Part shown: in pieces, positions 34,570-47,640 of the stretch
Position numbering within the stretch: the first letter of the stretch is position 1
Layout: every line of letters starts with the position of its first letter
NCBI RefSeq assembly: GCF_932526225.1
Contig: NC_064038.1
Coordinates: forward strand, 1,800,001-1,864,000
Direction of reading: 5' to 3'
Length of the DNA stretch: 64,000 nucleotides
Source: Nematostella vectensis
Lineage: Eukaryota; Cnidaria; Anthozoa; Actiniaria; Edwardsiidae
Translations under genes and position numbers: made by a program
Notes under the pieces: model-generated
What the model was told of the DNA's origin: nothing
Database searches by the model: none
The model's input: only the letters and a program-made list of their open reading frames with translations

Positions 34570-37500
34570 TATTGTTTCTTCTTTATTTTTTTTTTTTAAT
34601 ATCGATACTTAATTATACTGTTCTTGGTGTGTCATGACATAAAAAGAAGGCATAGGGACATTTTTATGTACTCTCAGCATCTTTGATGTGCTCATGCTTT
34701 GTTCAGGATCCTGTACATATTTTATGCACACAAGAACTAACTAGATTCCTTGGATAACTTGATTAAGTAGATTCTAACAATGAGCATAGCGCTCGATAGA
34801 TTGATATACCTTTTTTTCCGAGTATACTGTTTTATTTTTCCTAATGTTACTTTTTGGAATTTACATTCGGAAAAAAAAATTATCGATTGTAACCTTTTGG
34901 AGGTTACACTCGTAAAACAAATTCCCGAATGTAACCCTGAAGCTTTTCCCGAATGTAACCTCCAGTCCGATGGTGACTTTGCTTGGGATAGTTTACGATA
35001 CCAATAGTATTAAAAGTAATTTTCATTACAATTCCCTTCAGCAATGCCACGTTAGTCTTTCGTTGCGGGCACTTGACTACTAACGCAGCTACACGGGTTC
35101 GATTCCCGCTGATAGCCTATTTTTTTTCTTCATTTTTTTTTTAAATATCGATACTTAATTATACTGTTCTTGGTGTGTCATGACATAAAAAGTAGGTATA
35201 AGGACATTGTTATGTACTCTCAGCATCTTTGATGTGCTCATGCTTTGTTTAGGATCCTGCACATATTTTATGCACACAAGAACTAACTAGATTCCTTGGA
35301 TAACTTGATTAAGTAGATTCTAACATAGAGCATAGCGCTCGATAGATTGATATACCTTTTTTTCCGAGTATACTGTTTTATTTTTCCTAATTTTCCTTTT
35401 TGGAATTTACATTCGGAAAAAAATTATCGATTGTAACCTTTTGGAGGTTACACTCGTAAAAAAAATTCCCGAATGTAACCCTGAAGCTTTTCCCGAATGT
35501 AACCTCCAGTCCGATGGTGACTTTGCTTGGGATAGTTTACGATACCAATAGTATTAAAAGTAATTTTCATTACAATTCCCTTCAGCAATGCCACGTTAGT
35601 CTTTCGTTGCGGGCACTTGACTACTAACGCAGCGACACGGGTTCGATTCCCGCTGATAGCCTATTTTTTTTCTTTATTTTTTTTTAAATATCGATACTTA
35701 ATTATACTGTTCTTGGTGTGTCATGACATAAAAAGTAGGTATAGGGACATTGTTATGTACTCTCAGCATCTTTGATGTGCTCATGCTTTGTTTAGGATCC
35801 TGCACATATTTTTAGCACACAAGAACTAACTAGATTCCTTGGATAACTTGATTAAGTAGATTCTAACATAGAGCATAGCGCTCGATAGATTGATATACCT
35901 TTTTTTCCGTGTATACTGTTTTACTTTCCTAATGTTACTTTTTGGAATTTACATTCGGAAAAAAAATTATCGATTGTAACCTTTTGGAGGTTACACTCGT
36001 AAAACAAATTCCCGAATGTAACCCTGAAGCTTTTCCCGAATGTAACCTCCAGTCCGATGGTGACTTTGCTTGGGATAGTTTACGATACCAATAGTATTAA
36101 AAGTAATTTTCATTACAATTCCCTTCAGCAATGCCACGTTAGACTTTGGTTGCGGGCACTTGACTACTAACGCAGCGACCCGGGTTCGATTCCCGCTGAT
36201 AGCCTATTTTTTTTTCTTTATTTTTTTTTTAAATATCGATACTTAATTATACTGTTCTTGGTGTGTCATGACATAAAAAGAAGGTATAGGGACATTTTTA
36301 TGTACTCTCAGCATCTTTGATGTGCTCATGCTTTGTTCAGGATCCTGTACATATTTTATGCACACAAGAACTAACTAGATTCCTTGGATAACTTGATTAA
36401 GTAGATTCTAACATAGAGCATAGCGCTCGATAGATTGATATACCTTTTTTTCCGAGTATACTGTTTTATTTTTCCTAATTTTCCTTTTTGGAATTTACAT
36501 TCGGAAAAAAATTATCGATTGGTACCTTTTGGAGGTTACACTCGTAAAACAAATTCCCGAATGTAACCCTGAAGCTTTTCCCGAATGTAACCTCCAGTCC
36601 GATGGTGACTTTGCTTGGGATAGTTTACGATACCAATAGTATTAAAAGTAATTTTCATTACAATTCCCTTCAGCAATGCCACGTTAGTCTTTCGTTGCGG
36701 GCACTTGACTACTAACGCAGCTACACGGGTTCGATTCCCGCTGATAGCCTATTTTTTTTCTTTATTTTTTTTTTAAATATCGATACTTAATTATACTGTT
36801 CTTGGTGTGTCATGACATAAAAAGTAGGTATAGGGACATTGTTATGTACTCTCAGCATCTTTGATGTGCTCATGCTTTGTTTAGGATCCTGCACATATTT
36901 TATGCACACAAGAACTAACTAGATTCCTTGGATAACTTGATTAAGTAGATTCTAACATAGAGCATAGCGCTCGATAGATTGATATACCTTTTTTTCCGAG
37001 TATACTGTTTTATTTTTCCTAATTTTCCTTTTTGGAATTTACATTCGGAAAAAAATTATCGATTGTAACCTTTTGGAGGTTACACTCGTAAAAAAAATTC
37101 CCGAATGTAACCCTGAAGCTTTTCCCGAATGTAACCTCCAGTCCGATGGTGACTTTGCTTGGGATAGTTTACGATACCAATAGTATTAAAAGTAATTTTC
37201 ATTACAATTCCCTTCAGCAATGCCACGTTAGTCTTTCGTTGCGGGCACTTGACTACTAACGCAGCGACACGGGTTCGATTCCCGCTGATAGCCTATTTTT
37301 TTTCTTTATTTTTTTTTAAATATCGATACTTAATTATACTGTTCTTGGTGTGTCATGACATAAAAAGTAGGTATAGGGACATTGTTATGTACTCTCAGCA
37401 TCTTTGATGTGCTCATGCTTTGTTTAGGATCCTGCACATATTTTATGCACACAAGAACTAACTAGATTCCTTGGATAACTTGATTAAGTAGATTCTAACA

Positions 37501-39468
37501 TAGAGCATAGCGCTCGATAGATTGATATACCTTTTTTTCCGAGTATACTGTTTTACTTTCCTAATGTTACTTTTTGGAATTTACATTCGGAAAAAAAATT
37601 ATCGATTGTAACCTTTTGGAGGTTACACTTGTAAAACAAATTCCCGAATGTAACCCTGAAGCTTTTCCCGAATGTAACCTCCAGTCCGATGGTGACTTTG
37701 CTTGGGATAGTTTACGATACCAATAGTATTAAAAGTAATTTTCATTACAATTCCCTTCAGCAATGCCACGTTAGTCTTTCGTTGCGGGCACTTGACTACT
37801 AACGCAGCGACCCGGGTTCGATTCCCGCTGATAGCCTATTTTTTTTTTCTTTATTTTTTTTAAATCGATACTTAATTATACTGTTCTTGGTGTGTCATGA
37901 CATAAAAAGAAGGTATAGGGACATTTTTATGTACTCTCAGCATCTTTGATGTGCTCATGCTTTGTTCAGGATCCTGAACATATTTTATGCACACAAGAAC
38001 TAACTAGATTCCTTGGATAACTTGATTAAGTAGATTCTAACATAGAGCATAGCGCTCGATAGATTGATATACCTTTTTTTCCGAGTATACTGTTTTATTT
38101 TTCCTAATTTTCCTTTTTGGAATTTACATTCGGAAAAAAATTATCGATTGTAACCTTTTGGAGGTTACACTCGTAAAACAAATTCCCGAATGTAACCCTG
38201 AAGCTTTTCCCGAATGTAACCTCCAGTCCGATGGTGACTTTGCTTGGGATAGTTTACGATACCAATAGTATTAAAAGTAATTTTCATTACAATTCCCTTC
38301 AGCAATGCCACGTTAGTCTTTCGTTGCGGGCACTTGACTACTAACGCAGCGACCCGGGTTTGATTCCCGCTGATAGCCTATTTTTTTTTCTTTATTTTTT
38401 TTTTAAAATATCGATACTTAATTATACTGTTCTTGGTGTGTCATGACATAAAAAGAAGGTATAGGGACATTTTTATGTACTCTCAGCATCTTTGATGTGC
38501 TCATGCTTTGTTCAGGATCCTGTACATATTTTATGCACACAAGAACTAACTAGATTCCTTGGATAACTTGATTAAGTAGATTCTAACATAGAGCATAGCG
38601 CTCGATAGATTGATATACCTTTTTTCCGAGTATACTGTTTTATTTTTCCTAATGTTACTTTTTGGAATTTACATTCGGAAAAACAATTATCGATTGTAAC
38701 CTTTTGGAGGTTACACTCGTAAAACAAATTCCCGAATGTAACCCTGAAGCTTTTCCCGAATGTAACCTCCAGTCCGATGGTGACTTTGGTTGGGATAGTT
38801 TACGATACCAATAGTATTAAAAGTAATTTTCATTTCAATTCCCTTCAGCAATGCCACGTTAGTCTTTCGTTGCGGGCACTTGACTACTAACGCAGCGACC
38901 CGGGTTCGATTCCCGCTGATAGCCTATTTTTTCTTCTTTCTTTTTTTTTAAATATCGATACTTAATTATACTGTTCTTGGTGTGTCATGACATAAAAAGA
39001 AGGTATAGGGACATTTTTATGTACTCTCAGCATCTTTGATGTGCTCATGCTTTGTTCAGGATCCTGTACATTTTTTATGCACACAAGAACTAACTAGATT
39101 CCTTGGATAACTTGATTAAGTAGATTCTAACATAGAGCATAGCGCTCGATAGATTGATATACCTTTTTTTCCGAGTATACTGTTTTATTTTCCTAATGTT
39201 ACTTTTTGGAATTTACATTCGGAAAAAAAATTATCGATTGTAACCTTTTGGAGGTTACACTCGTAAAACAAATTCCCGAATGTAACCCTGAAGCTTTTCC
39301 CGAATGTAACCTCCAGTCCGATGGTGACTTTGCTTGGGATAGTATACGATACCAATAGTATTAAAAGTAATTTTCATTACAATTCCCTTCAGCAATGCCA
39401 CGTTAGTCTTTCGTTGCGGGCACTTGACTACTAACGCAGCGACCCGGGTTCGATTCCCGCTGATAGCC
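34570..39468 (+). repeat. Units 65-73, containing block D2
   Basis: 35118-38378 (units 66-71) repeats block D1. Units 72-73 then repeat units 62-63. Unit 65 differs from unit 51 in its body (GGCATAGGG, GCTTGGG) but shares its CTACACGGG element and the CTTCATTTT tract, so the D duplication starts inside units 51 and 65. Unit 65 also has AACAATGAGCATAGC in place of AACATAGAGCATAGC (near 34779). Confidence 0.85.
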
Positions 39469-42188
39469 TATTTTTTTCTTTCTTTTTTTTTTAAATATCG
39501 ATACTTAATTATACTGTTCTTGGTGTGTCATGACATAAAACGAAGGTATAGGGACATTTTTATGTACTCTCAGCATCTTTGATGTGCTCATGCTTTGTTC
39601 AGGATCCTGCACATATTTTATGCACACAAGAACTAACTAGATTCCTTGGATAATTTGATAAAGTAGATTCTAACATAGAGCATAGCGCTCGATAGATTGA
39701 TATACCTTTTTTTCCGAGTATACTGTTTTATTTTTCTTAATGTTCCTTTTTGGAATTTACATTCGGAAAAAAAATTATCGATTGTAACCTTTTGGAGGTT
39801 ACACTCGTAAAAAAAATTCCCGAATGTAACCCTGAAGCTTTTCCCGAATGTAACCTCCAGTCCGATGGTGACTTTGCTTGGGATAGTTTACGATACCAAT
39901 AGTATTAAAAGTAATTTTCATTACAATTCCCTTCAGCAATGTCACGTTAGTCTTTCGTTGCGGGCACTTGACTACTAACGCAGCGACCCGGGTTCGATTC
40001 CCGCTGATAGCCTATTTTTGATTCTTTTTTTTTTTTTTAAATATCGATACTTAATTATACTGTTCTTGGTGTGTCATGACATAAAAAGAAGGTATAGGGA
40101 CATTTTTATGTACTCTCAGCATCTTTGATGTGCTCATGCTTTGTTCAGGATCCTGCACATATTTTATGCACACAAGAACTAACTAGATTCCTTGGATAAC
40201 ATGATTAAGTAGATTCTAACATAGAGCATAGCGCTCGATAGATTGATATACCTTTTTTTCCGAGTATACTGTTTTACTTTCCTAATGTTACTTTTTGGAA
40301 TTTACATTCGGAAAAAAAATTATCGATTGTAACCTTTTGGAGGTTACACTCGTAAAACAAATTCCCGAATGTAACCCTGAAGCTTTTCCCGAATGTAACC
40401 TCCAGTCCGATGGTGACTTTGGTTGGGATAGTTTACGATACCAATAGTATTAAAAGTAATTTTCATTTCAATTCCCTTCAGCAATGCCACGTTAGTCTTT
40501 CGTTGCGGGCACTTGACTACTAACGCAGCGACCCGGGTTCGATTCCCGCTGATAGCCTATTTTTTTTCTTTATTTTTTTTTTAAATATCGATACTTAATT
40601 ATACTGTTCTTGGTGTGTCATGACATAAAAAGTAGGTATAGGGACATTGTTATGTACTCTCAGCATCTTTGATGTGCTCATGCTTTGTTTAGGATCCTGC
40701 ACATATTTTATGCACACAAGAACTAACTAGATTCCTTGGATAACTTGATTAAGTAGATTCTAACATAGAGCATAGCGCTCGATAGATTGATATACCTTTT
40801 TTTTTGAGTATACTGTTTTACTTTCCTAATGTTACTTTTTGGAATTTACATTCGGAAAAAAAATTATCGATTGTAACCTTTTGGAGGTTACACTCGTAAA
40901 ACAAATTCCCGAATGTAACCCTGAAGCTTTTCCCGAATGTAACCTCCAGTCCGATGGTGACTTTGCTTGGGATAGTTTACGATACCAATAGTATTAAAAG
41001 TAATTTTCATTACAATTCCCTTCAGCAATGCCACGTTAGTCTTTCGTTGCGGGCACTTGACTACTAACGCAGCGACCCCGGTTCGATTCCCGCTGATAGC
41101 CTATTTTTTTTCTTTATTTTTTTTTTTAAATCGATACTTAATTATACTGTTCTTGGTGTGTCATGACATAAAAAGAAGGTATAGGGACATTTTTATGTAC
41201 TCTCAGCATCTTTGATGTGCTCATGCTTTGTTCAGGATCCTGCACATATTTTATGCACACAAGAACTAACTAGATTCCTTGGATAACATGATTAAGTAGA
41301 TTCTAACATAGAGCATAGCGCTCGATAGATTGATATACCTTTTTTTCCGAGTATACTGTTTTACTTTCCTAATGTTACTTTTTGGAATTTACATTCGGAA
41401 AAAATATTATCGATTGTAACCTTTTGGAGGTTACACTCGTAAAACAAATTCCCGAATGTAACCCTGAAGCTTTTCCCGAATGTAACCTCCAGTCCGATGG
41501 TGACTTTGGTTGGGATAGTTTACGATACCAATAGTATTAAAAGTAATTTTCATTTCAATTCCCTTCAGCAATGCCACGTTAGTCTTTCGTTGCGGGCACT
41601 TGACTACTAACGCAGCGACCCGGGTTCGATTCCCGCTGATAGCCTATTTTTTTTCTTTATTTTTTTTTTAAATATCGATACTTAATTATACTGTTCTTGG
41701 TGTGTCATGACATAAAAAGTAGGTATAGGGACATTGTTATGTACTCTCAGCATCTTTGATGTGCTCATGCTTTGTTTAGGATCCTGCACATATTTTATGC
41801 ACACAAGAACTAACTAGATTCCTTGGATAACTTGATTAAGTAGATTCTAACATAGAGCATAGCGCTCGATAGATTGATATACCTTTTTTTCCGAGTATAC
41901 TGTTTTACTTTCCTAATGTTACTTTTTGGAATTTACATTCGGAAAAAAAATTATCGATTGTAACCTTTTGGAGGTTACACTCGTAAAACAAATTCCCGAA
42001 TGTAACCCTGAAGCTTTTCCCGAATGTAACCTCCAGTCCGATGGTGACTTTGCTTGGGATAGTTTACGATACCAATAGTATTAAAAGTAATTTTCATTAC
42101 AATTCCCTTCAGCAATGCCACGTTAGTCTTTCGTTGCGGGCACTTGACTACTAACGCAGCGACCCGGGTTCGATTCCCGCTGATAGCC
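39469..42188 (+). repeat. Unit 74 and two-monomer duplication 75-76/77-78
   Basis: Unit 74 has the TGTCACG and CTTAATGTTCC forms. Units 75 and 77, and 76 and 78, are 1087 bp apart and nearly the same. Unit 76 has TTTTTTTGAGTATAC and GACCCCGG, unit 78 the ordinary forms. Unit 77 has GGAAAAAATATTATCG. Confidence 0.8.
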
Positions 42189-45100
42189 TATTTTTTTTCT
42201 TTATTTTTTTTTTAAATCGATACTTAATTATACTTTTCTTGGTGTGTCATGACATAAAAAGAAGGTATAGGGACATTTTTATGTACTCTCAGCATCTTTG
42301 ATGTGCTCATGCTTTGTTCAGGATCCTGAACATATTTTATGCACACAAGAACTAACTAGATTCCTTGGATAACTTGATTAAGTAGATTCTAACATAGAGC
42401 ATAGCGCTCGATAGATTGATATACCTTTTTTTCCGAGTATACTGTTTTATTTTTCCTAATTTTCCTTTTTGGAATTTACATTCGGAAAAAAATTATCGAT
42501 TGTAACCTTTTGGAGGTTACACTCGTAAAACAAATTCCCGAATGTAACCCTGAAGCTTTTCCCGAATGTAACCTCCAGTCCGATGGTGACTTTGCTTGGG
42601 ATAGTTTACGATACCAATAGTATTAAAAGTAATTTTCATTACAATTCCCTTCAGCAATGCCACGTTAGTCTTTCGTTGCGGGCACTTGACTACTAACGCA
42701 GCGACCCCGGTTCGATTCCCGCTGATAGCCTATTTTTTTTTCTTTATTTTTTTTTTAAATATCGATACTTAATTATACTGTTCTTGGTGTGTCATGACAT
42801 AAAAAGAAGGTATAGGGACATTTTTATGTACTCTCAGCATCTTTGATGTGCTCATGCTTTGTTCAGGATCCTGTACATATTTTATGCACACAAGAACTAA
42901 CTAGATTCCTTGGATAACTTGATTAAGTAGATTCTAACATAGAGCATAGCGCTCGATAGATTGATATACCTTTTTTCCGAGTATACTGTTTTATTTTTCC
43001 TAATGTTACTTTTTGGAATTTACATTCGGAAAAAAAATTATCGATTGTAACCTTTTGGAGGTTACACTCGTAAAACAAATTCCCGAATGTAACCCTGAAG
43101 CTTTTCCCGAATGTAACCTCCAGTCCGATGGTGACTTTGCTTGGGATAGTATACGATACCAATAGTATTAAAAGTAATTTTCATTACAATTCCCTTCAGC
43201 AATGCCACGTTAGTCTTTCGTTGCGGGCACTTGACTACTAACGCAGCGACCCCGGTTCGATTCCCGCTGATAGCCTATTTTTTTTTCTTTATTTTTTTTT
43301 TAAATATCGATACTTAATTATACTGTTCTTGGTGTGTCATGACATAAAAAGAAGGTATAGGGACATTTTTATGTACTCTCAGCATCTTTGATGTGCTCAT
43401 GCTTTGTTCAGGATCCTGCACATATTTTATGCACACAAGAACTAACTAGATTCCTTGGATAACTTGATTAAGTAGATTCTAACATAGAGCATAGCGCTCG
43501 ATAGATTGATATACCTTTTTTTCCGAGTATACTGTTTTACTTTCCTAATGTTACTTTTTGGAATTTACATTCGGAAAAAAAAATATCGATTGTAACCTTT
43601 TGGAGGTTACACTCGTAAAACAAATTCCCGAATGTAACCCTGAAGCTTTTCCCGAATGTAACCTCCAGTCCGATGGTGACTTTGCTTGGGATAGTTTACG
43701 ATACCAATAGTATTAAAAGTAATTTTCATTACAATTCCCTTCAGCAATGCCACGTTAGTCTTTCGTTGCGGGCACTTGACTACTAACGCAGCGACCCGGG
43801 TTCGATTCCCGCTGATAGCCTATTTTTTTTTTCTTTATTTATTTTTTTTTAAATCGATAGTTAATTATACTGTTCTTGGTGTGTCATGACATAAAAAGAA
43901 GGTATAGGGACATTTTTATGTACTCTCAGCATCTTTGATGTGCTCATGCTTTGTTCAGGATCCTGTACATATTTTATGCACACAAGAACTAACTAGATTC
44001 CTTGGATAACTTGATTAAGTAGATTCTAACATAGAGCATAGCGCTCGATAGATTGATATACCTTTTTTTCCGGGTATACTGTTTTATTTTTCCTAATGTT
44101 CCTTTTTGGAATTTACATTCGGAAAAAAAATTATCGATTGTAACCTTTTGGAGGTTACACTCGTAAAACAAATTCCCGAATGTAACCCTGAAGCTTTTCC
44201 CGAATGTAACCTCCAGTCCGATGGTGACTTTGCTTGGGATAGTTTACGATACCAATAGTATTAAAAGTAATTTTCATTACAATTCCCTTCAGCAATGTCA
44301 CGTTAGTCTTTCGTTGCGGGCACTTGACTACTAACGCAGCGACCCCGGTTCGATTCCCGCTGATAGCCTATTTTTTTTTCTTTATTTTTTTTTTAAATAT
44401 CGATACTTAATTATACTGTTCTTGGTGTGTCATGACATAAAAAGAAGGTATAGGGACATTTTTATGTACTCTCAGCATCTTTGATGTGCTCATGCTTTGT
44501 TCAGGATCCTGTACATATTTTATGCACACAAGAACTAACTAGATTCCTTGGATAACTTGATTAAGTAGATTCTAACATAGAGCATAGCGCTCGATAGATT
44601 GATATACCTTTTTTCCGAGTATACTGTTTTATTTTTCCTAATGTTACTTTTTGGAATTTACATTCGGAAAAAAAATTATCGATTGTAACCTTTTGGAGGT
44701 TACACTCGTAAAACAAATTCCCGAATGTAACCCTGAAGCTTTTCCCGAATGTAACCTCCAGTCCGATGGTGACTTTGCTTGGGATAGTATACGATACCAA
44801 TAGTATTAAAAGTAATTTTCATTACAATTCCCTTCAGCAATGCCACGTTAGTCTTTCGTTGCGGGCACTTGACTACTAACGCAGCGACCCCGGTTCGATT
44901 CCCGCTGATAGCCTATTTTTTTTTCTTTATTTTTTTTTTAAATATCGATACTTAATTATACTGTTCTTGGTGTGTCATGACATAAAAAGAAGGTATAGGG
45001 ACATTTTTATGTACTCTCAGCATCTTTGATGTGCTCATGCTTTGTTCAGGATCCTGCACATATTTTATGCACACAAGAACTAACTAGATTCCTTGGATAA

Positions 45101-46006
45101 CTTGATTAAGTAGATTCTAACATAGAGCATAGCGCTCGATAGATTGATATACCTTTTTTTCCGAGTATACTGTTTTACTTTCCTAATGTTACTTTTTGGA
45201 ATTTACATTCGGAAAAAAAATTATCGATTGTAACCTTTTGGAGGTTACACTCGTAAAACAAATTCCCGAATGTAACCCTGAAGCTTTTCCCGAATGTAAC
45301 CTCCAGTCCGATGGTGACTTTGCTTGGGATAGTTTACGATACCAATAGTATTAAAAGTAATTTTCATTACAATTCCCTTCAGCAATGCCACGTTAGTCTT
45401 TCGTTGCGGGCACTTGACTACTAACGCAGCGACCCGGGTTCGATTCCCGCTGATAGCCTATTTTTTTTTTCTTTATTTATTTTTTTTTAAATCGATAGTT
45501 AATTATACTGTTCTTGGTGTGTCATGACATAAAAAGAAGGTATAGGGACATTTTTATGTACTCTCAGCATCTTTGATGTGCTCATGCTTTGTTCAGGATC
45601 CTGTACATATTTTATGCACACAAGAACTAACTAGATTCCTTGGATAACTTGATTAAGTAGATTCTAACATAGAGCATAGCGCTCGATAGATTGATATACC
45701 TTTTTTTCCGGGTATACTGTTTTATTTTTCCTAATGTTCCTTTTTGGAATTTACATTCGGAAAAAAAATTATCGATTGTAACCTTTTGGAGGTTACACTC
45801 GTAAAACAAATTCCCGAATGTAACCCTGAAGCTTTTCCCGAATGTAACCTCCAGTCCGATGGTGACTTTGCTTGGGATAGTTTACGATACCAATAGTATT
45901 AAAAGTAATTTTCATTACAATTCCCTTCAGCAATGTCACGTTAGTCTTTCGTTGCGGGCACTTGACTACTAACGCAGCGACCCGGGTTCGATTCCCGCTG
46001 ATAGCC
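42189..46006 (+). repeat. Unit 79 and three-monomer duplication 80-82/83-85
   Basis: Units 80-82 and 83-85 end exactly 1638 bp apart. Shared markers are GTATACGATACC (units 80, 83), the AAATCGATAGTTAAT and CCGGGTATAC variants (units 82, 85) and TGTCACG (units 82, 85). GACCCCGG is found in units 79, 80, 82 and 83 but not 85. One visible change is AAAAATATCG (unit 81) against AAAATTATCG (unit 84). Confidence 0.85.
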
Positions 46007-47640
46007 TATTTTTGTTTCTTTATTTTTTTTTTTTAAATATCGATACTTAATTATACTGTTCTTGGTGTGTCATGACATAAAAAGAAGGTATAGGGACATT
46101 TTTATGTACTCTCAGCATCTTTGATGTGCTCATGCTTTGTTCAGGATCCTGTACATATTTTATGCACACAAGAACTAACTAGATTCCTTGGATAACTTGA
46201 TTAAGTAGATTCTAACATAGAGCATAGCGCTCGATAGATTGATATACCTTTTTTCCGAGTATACTGTTTTATTTTTCCTAATGTTACTTTTTGGAATTTA
46301 CATTCGGAAAAAAAATTATCGATTGTAACCTTTTGGAGGTTACACTCGTAAAACAAATTCCCGAATGTAACCCTGAAGCTTTTCCCGAATGTAACCTCCA
46401 GTCCGATGGTGACTTTGGTTGGGATAGTTTACGATACCAATAGTATTAAAAGTAATTTTCATTTCAATTCCTTTCAGCAATGCCACGTTAGTCTTTCGTT
46501 GCGGGCACTTGACAACTAACGCAGCGACCCGGGTTCGATTCCCGCTGATAGCCTATTTATTTTCTTTCTTTTTTTTTTAAATATCGATACTTAATTATAC
46601 TGTTCTTGGTGTGTCATGACATAAATAGAAGGTATAGGGACATTTTTATGTACTCTCAGCATCTTTGATGTGCTCATGCTTTGTTCAGGATCCTGCACAT
46701 ATTTTATGCACACAAGAACTAACTAGATTCCTTGGATAACTTGATTAAGTAGATTCTAACATAGAGCATAGCGCTCGATAGATTGATATACCTTTTTTTC
46801 CGAGTATACTGTTTTACTTTCCTAATGTTACTTTTTGGAATTTACATTCGGAAAAAAAATTATCGATTGTAACCTTTTGGAGGTTACACTCGTAAAACAA
46901 ATTCCCGAATGTAACCCTGAAGCTTTTCCCGAATGTAACCTCCAGTCCGATGGTGACTTTGCTTGGGATAGTTTACGATACCAATAGTATTAAAAGTAAT
47001 TTTCATTACAATTCCCTTCAGCAATGCCACGTTAGTCTTTCGTTGCGGGCACTTGACTACTAACGCAGCGACCCGGGTTCGATTCCCGCTGATAGCCTAT
47101 TTTTTTTTCTTTATTTTTTTTTTAAATCGATACTTAATTATACTGTTCTTGGTGTGTCATGACATAAAAAGAAGGTATAGGGACATTTTTATGTACTCTC
47201 AGCATCTTTGATGTGCTCATGCTTTGTTCAGGATCCTGCACATATTTTATGCACACAAGAACTAACTAGATTCCTTGGATAACTTGATTAAGTAGATTCT
47301 AACATAGAGCATAGCGCTCGATAGATTGATATACCTTTTTTTCCGAGTATACTGTTTTATTTTCCTAATGTTACTTTTTGGAATTTACATTCGGAAAAAA
47401 AATTATCGATTGTAACCTTTTGGAGGTTACACTCGTAAAACAAATTCCCGAATGTAACCCTGAAGCTTTTCCCGAATGTAACCTCCAGTCCGATGGTGAC
47501 TTTGCTTGGGATAGTTTACGATACCAATAGTATTAAAAGTAATTTTCATTACAATTCCCTTCAGCAATGCCACGTTAGTCTTTCGTTGCGGGCACTTGAC
47601 TACTAACGCAGCGACCCGGGTTCGATTCCCGCTGATAGCC
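46007..47640 (+). repeat. Units 86-88
   Basis: Ordinary monomers of several subtypes. Unit 86 has GACAACTAAC in its tRNA-like element and a TATTTATTTTC tract after it. Unit 87 has ATAAATAGAAGG. The tract after unit 88 reads CTTACTTT. Confidence 0.8.
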
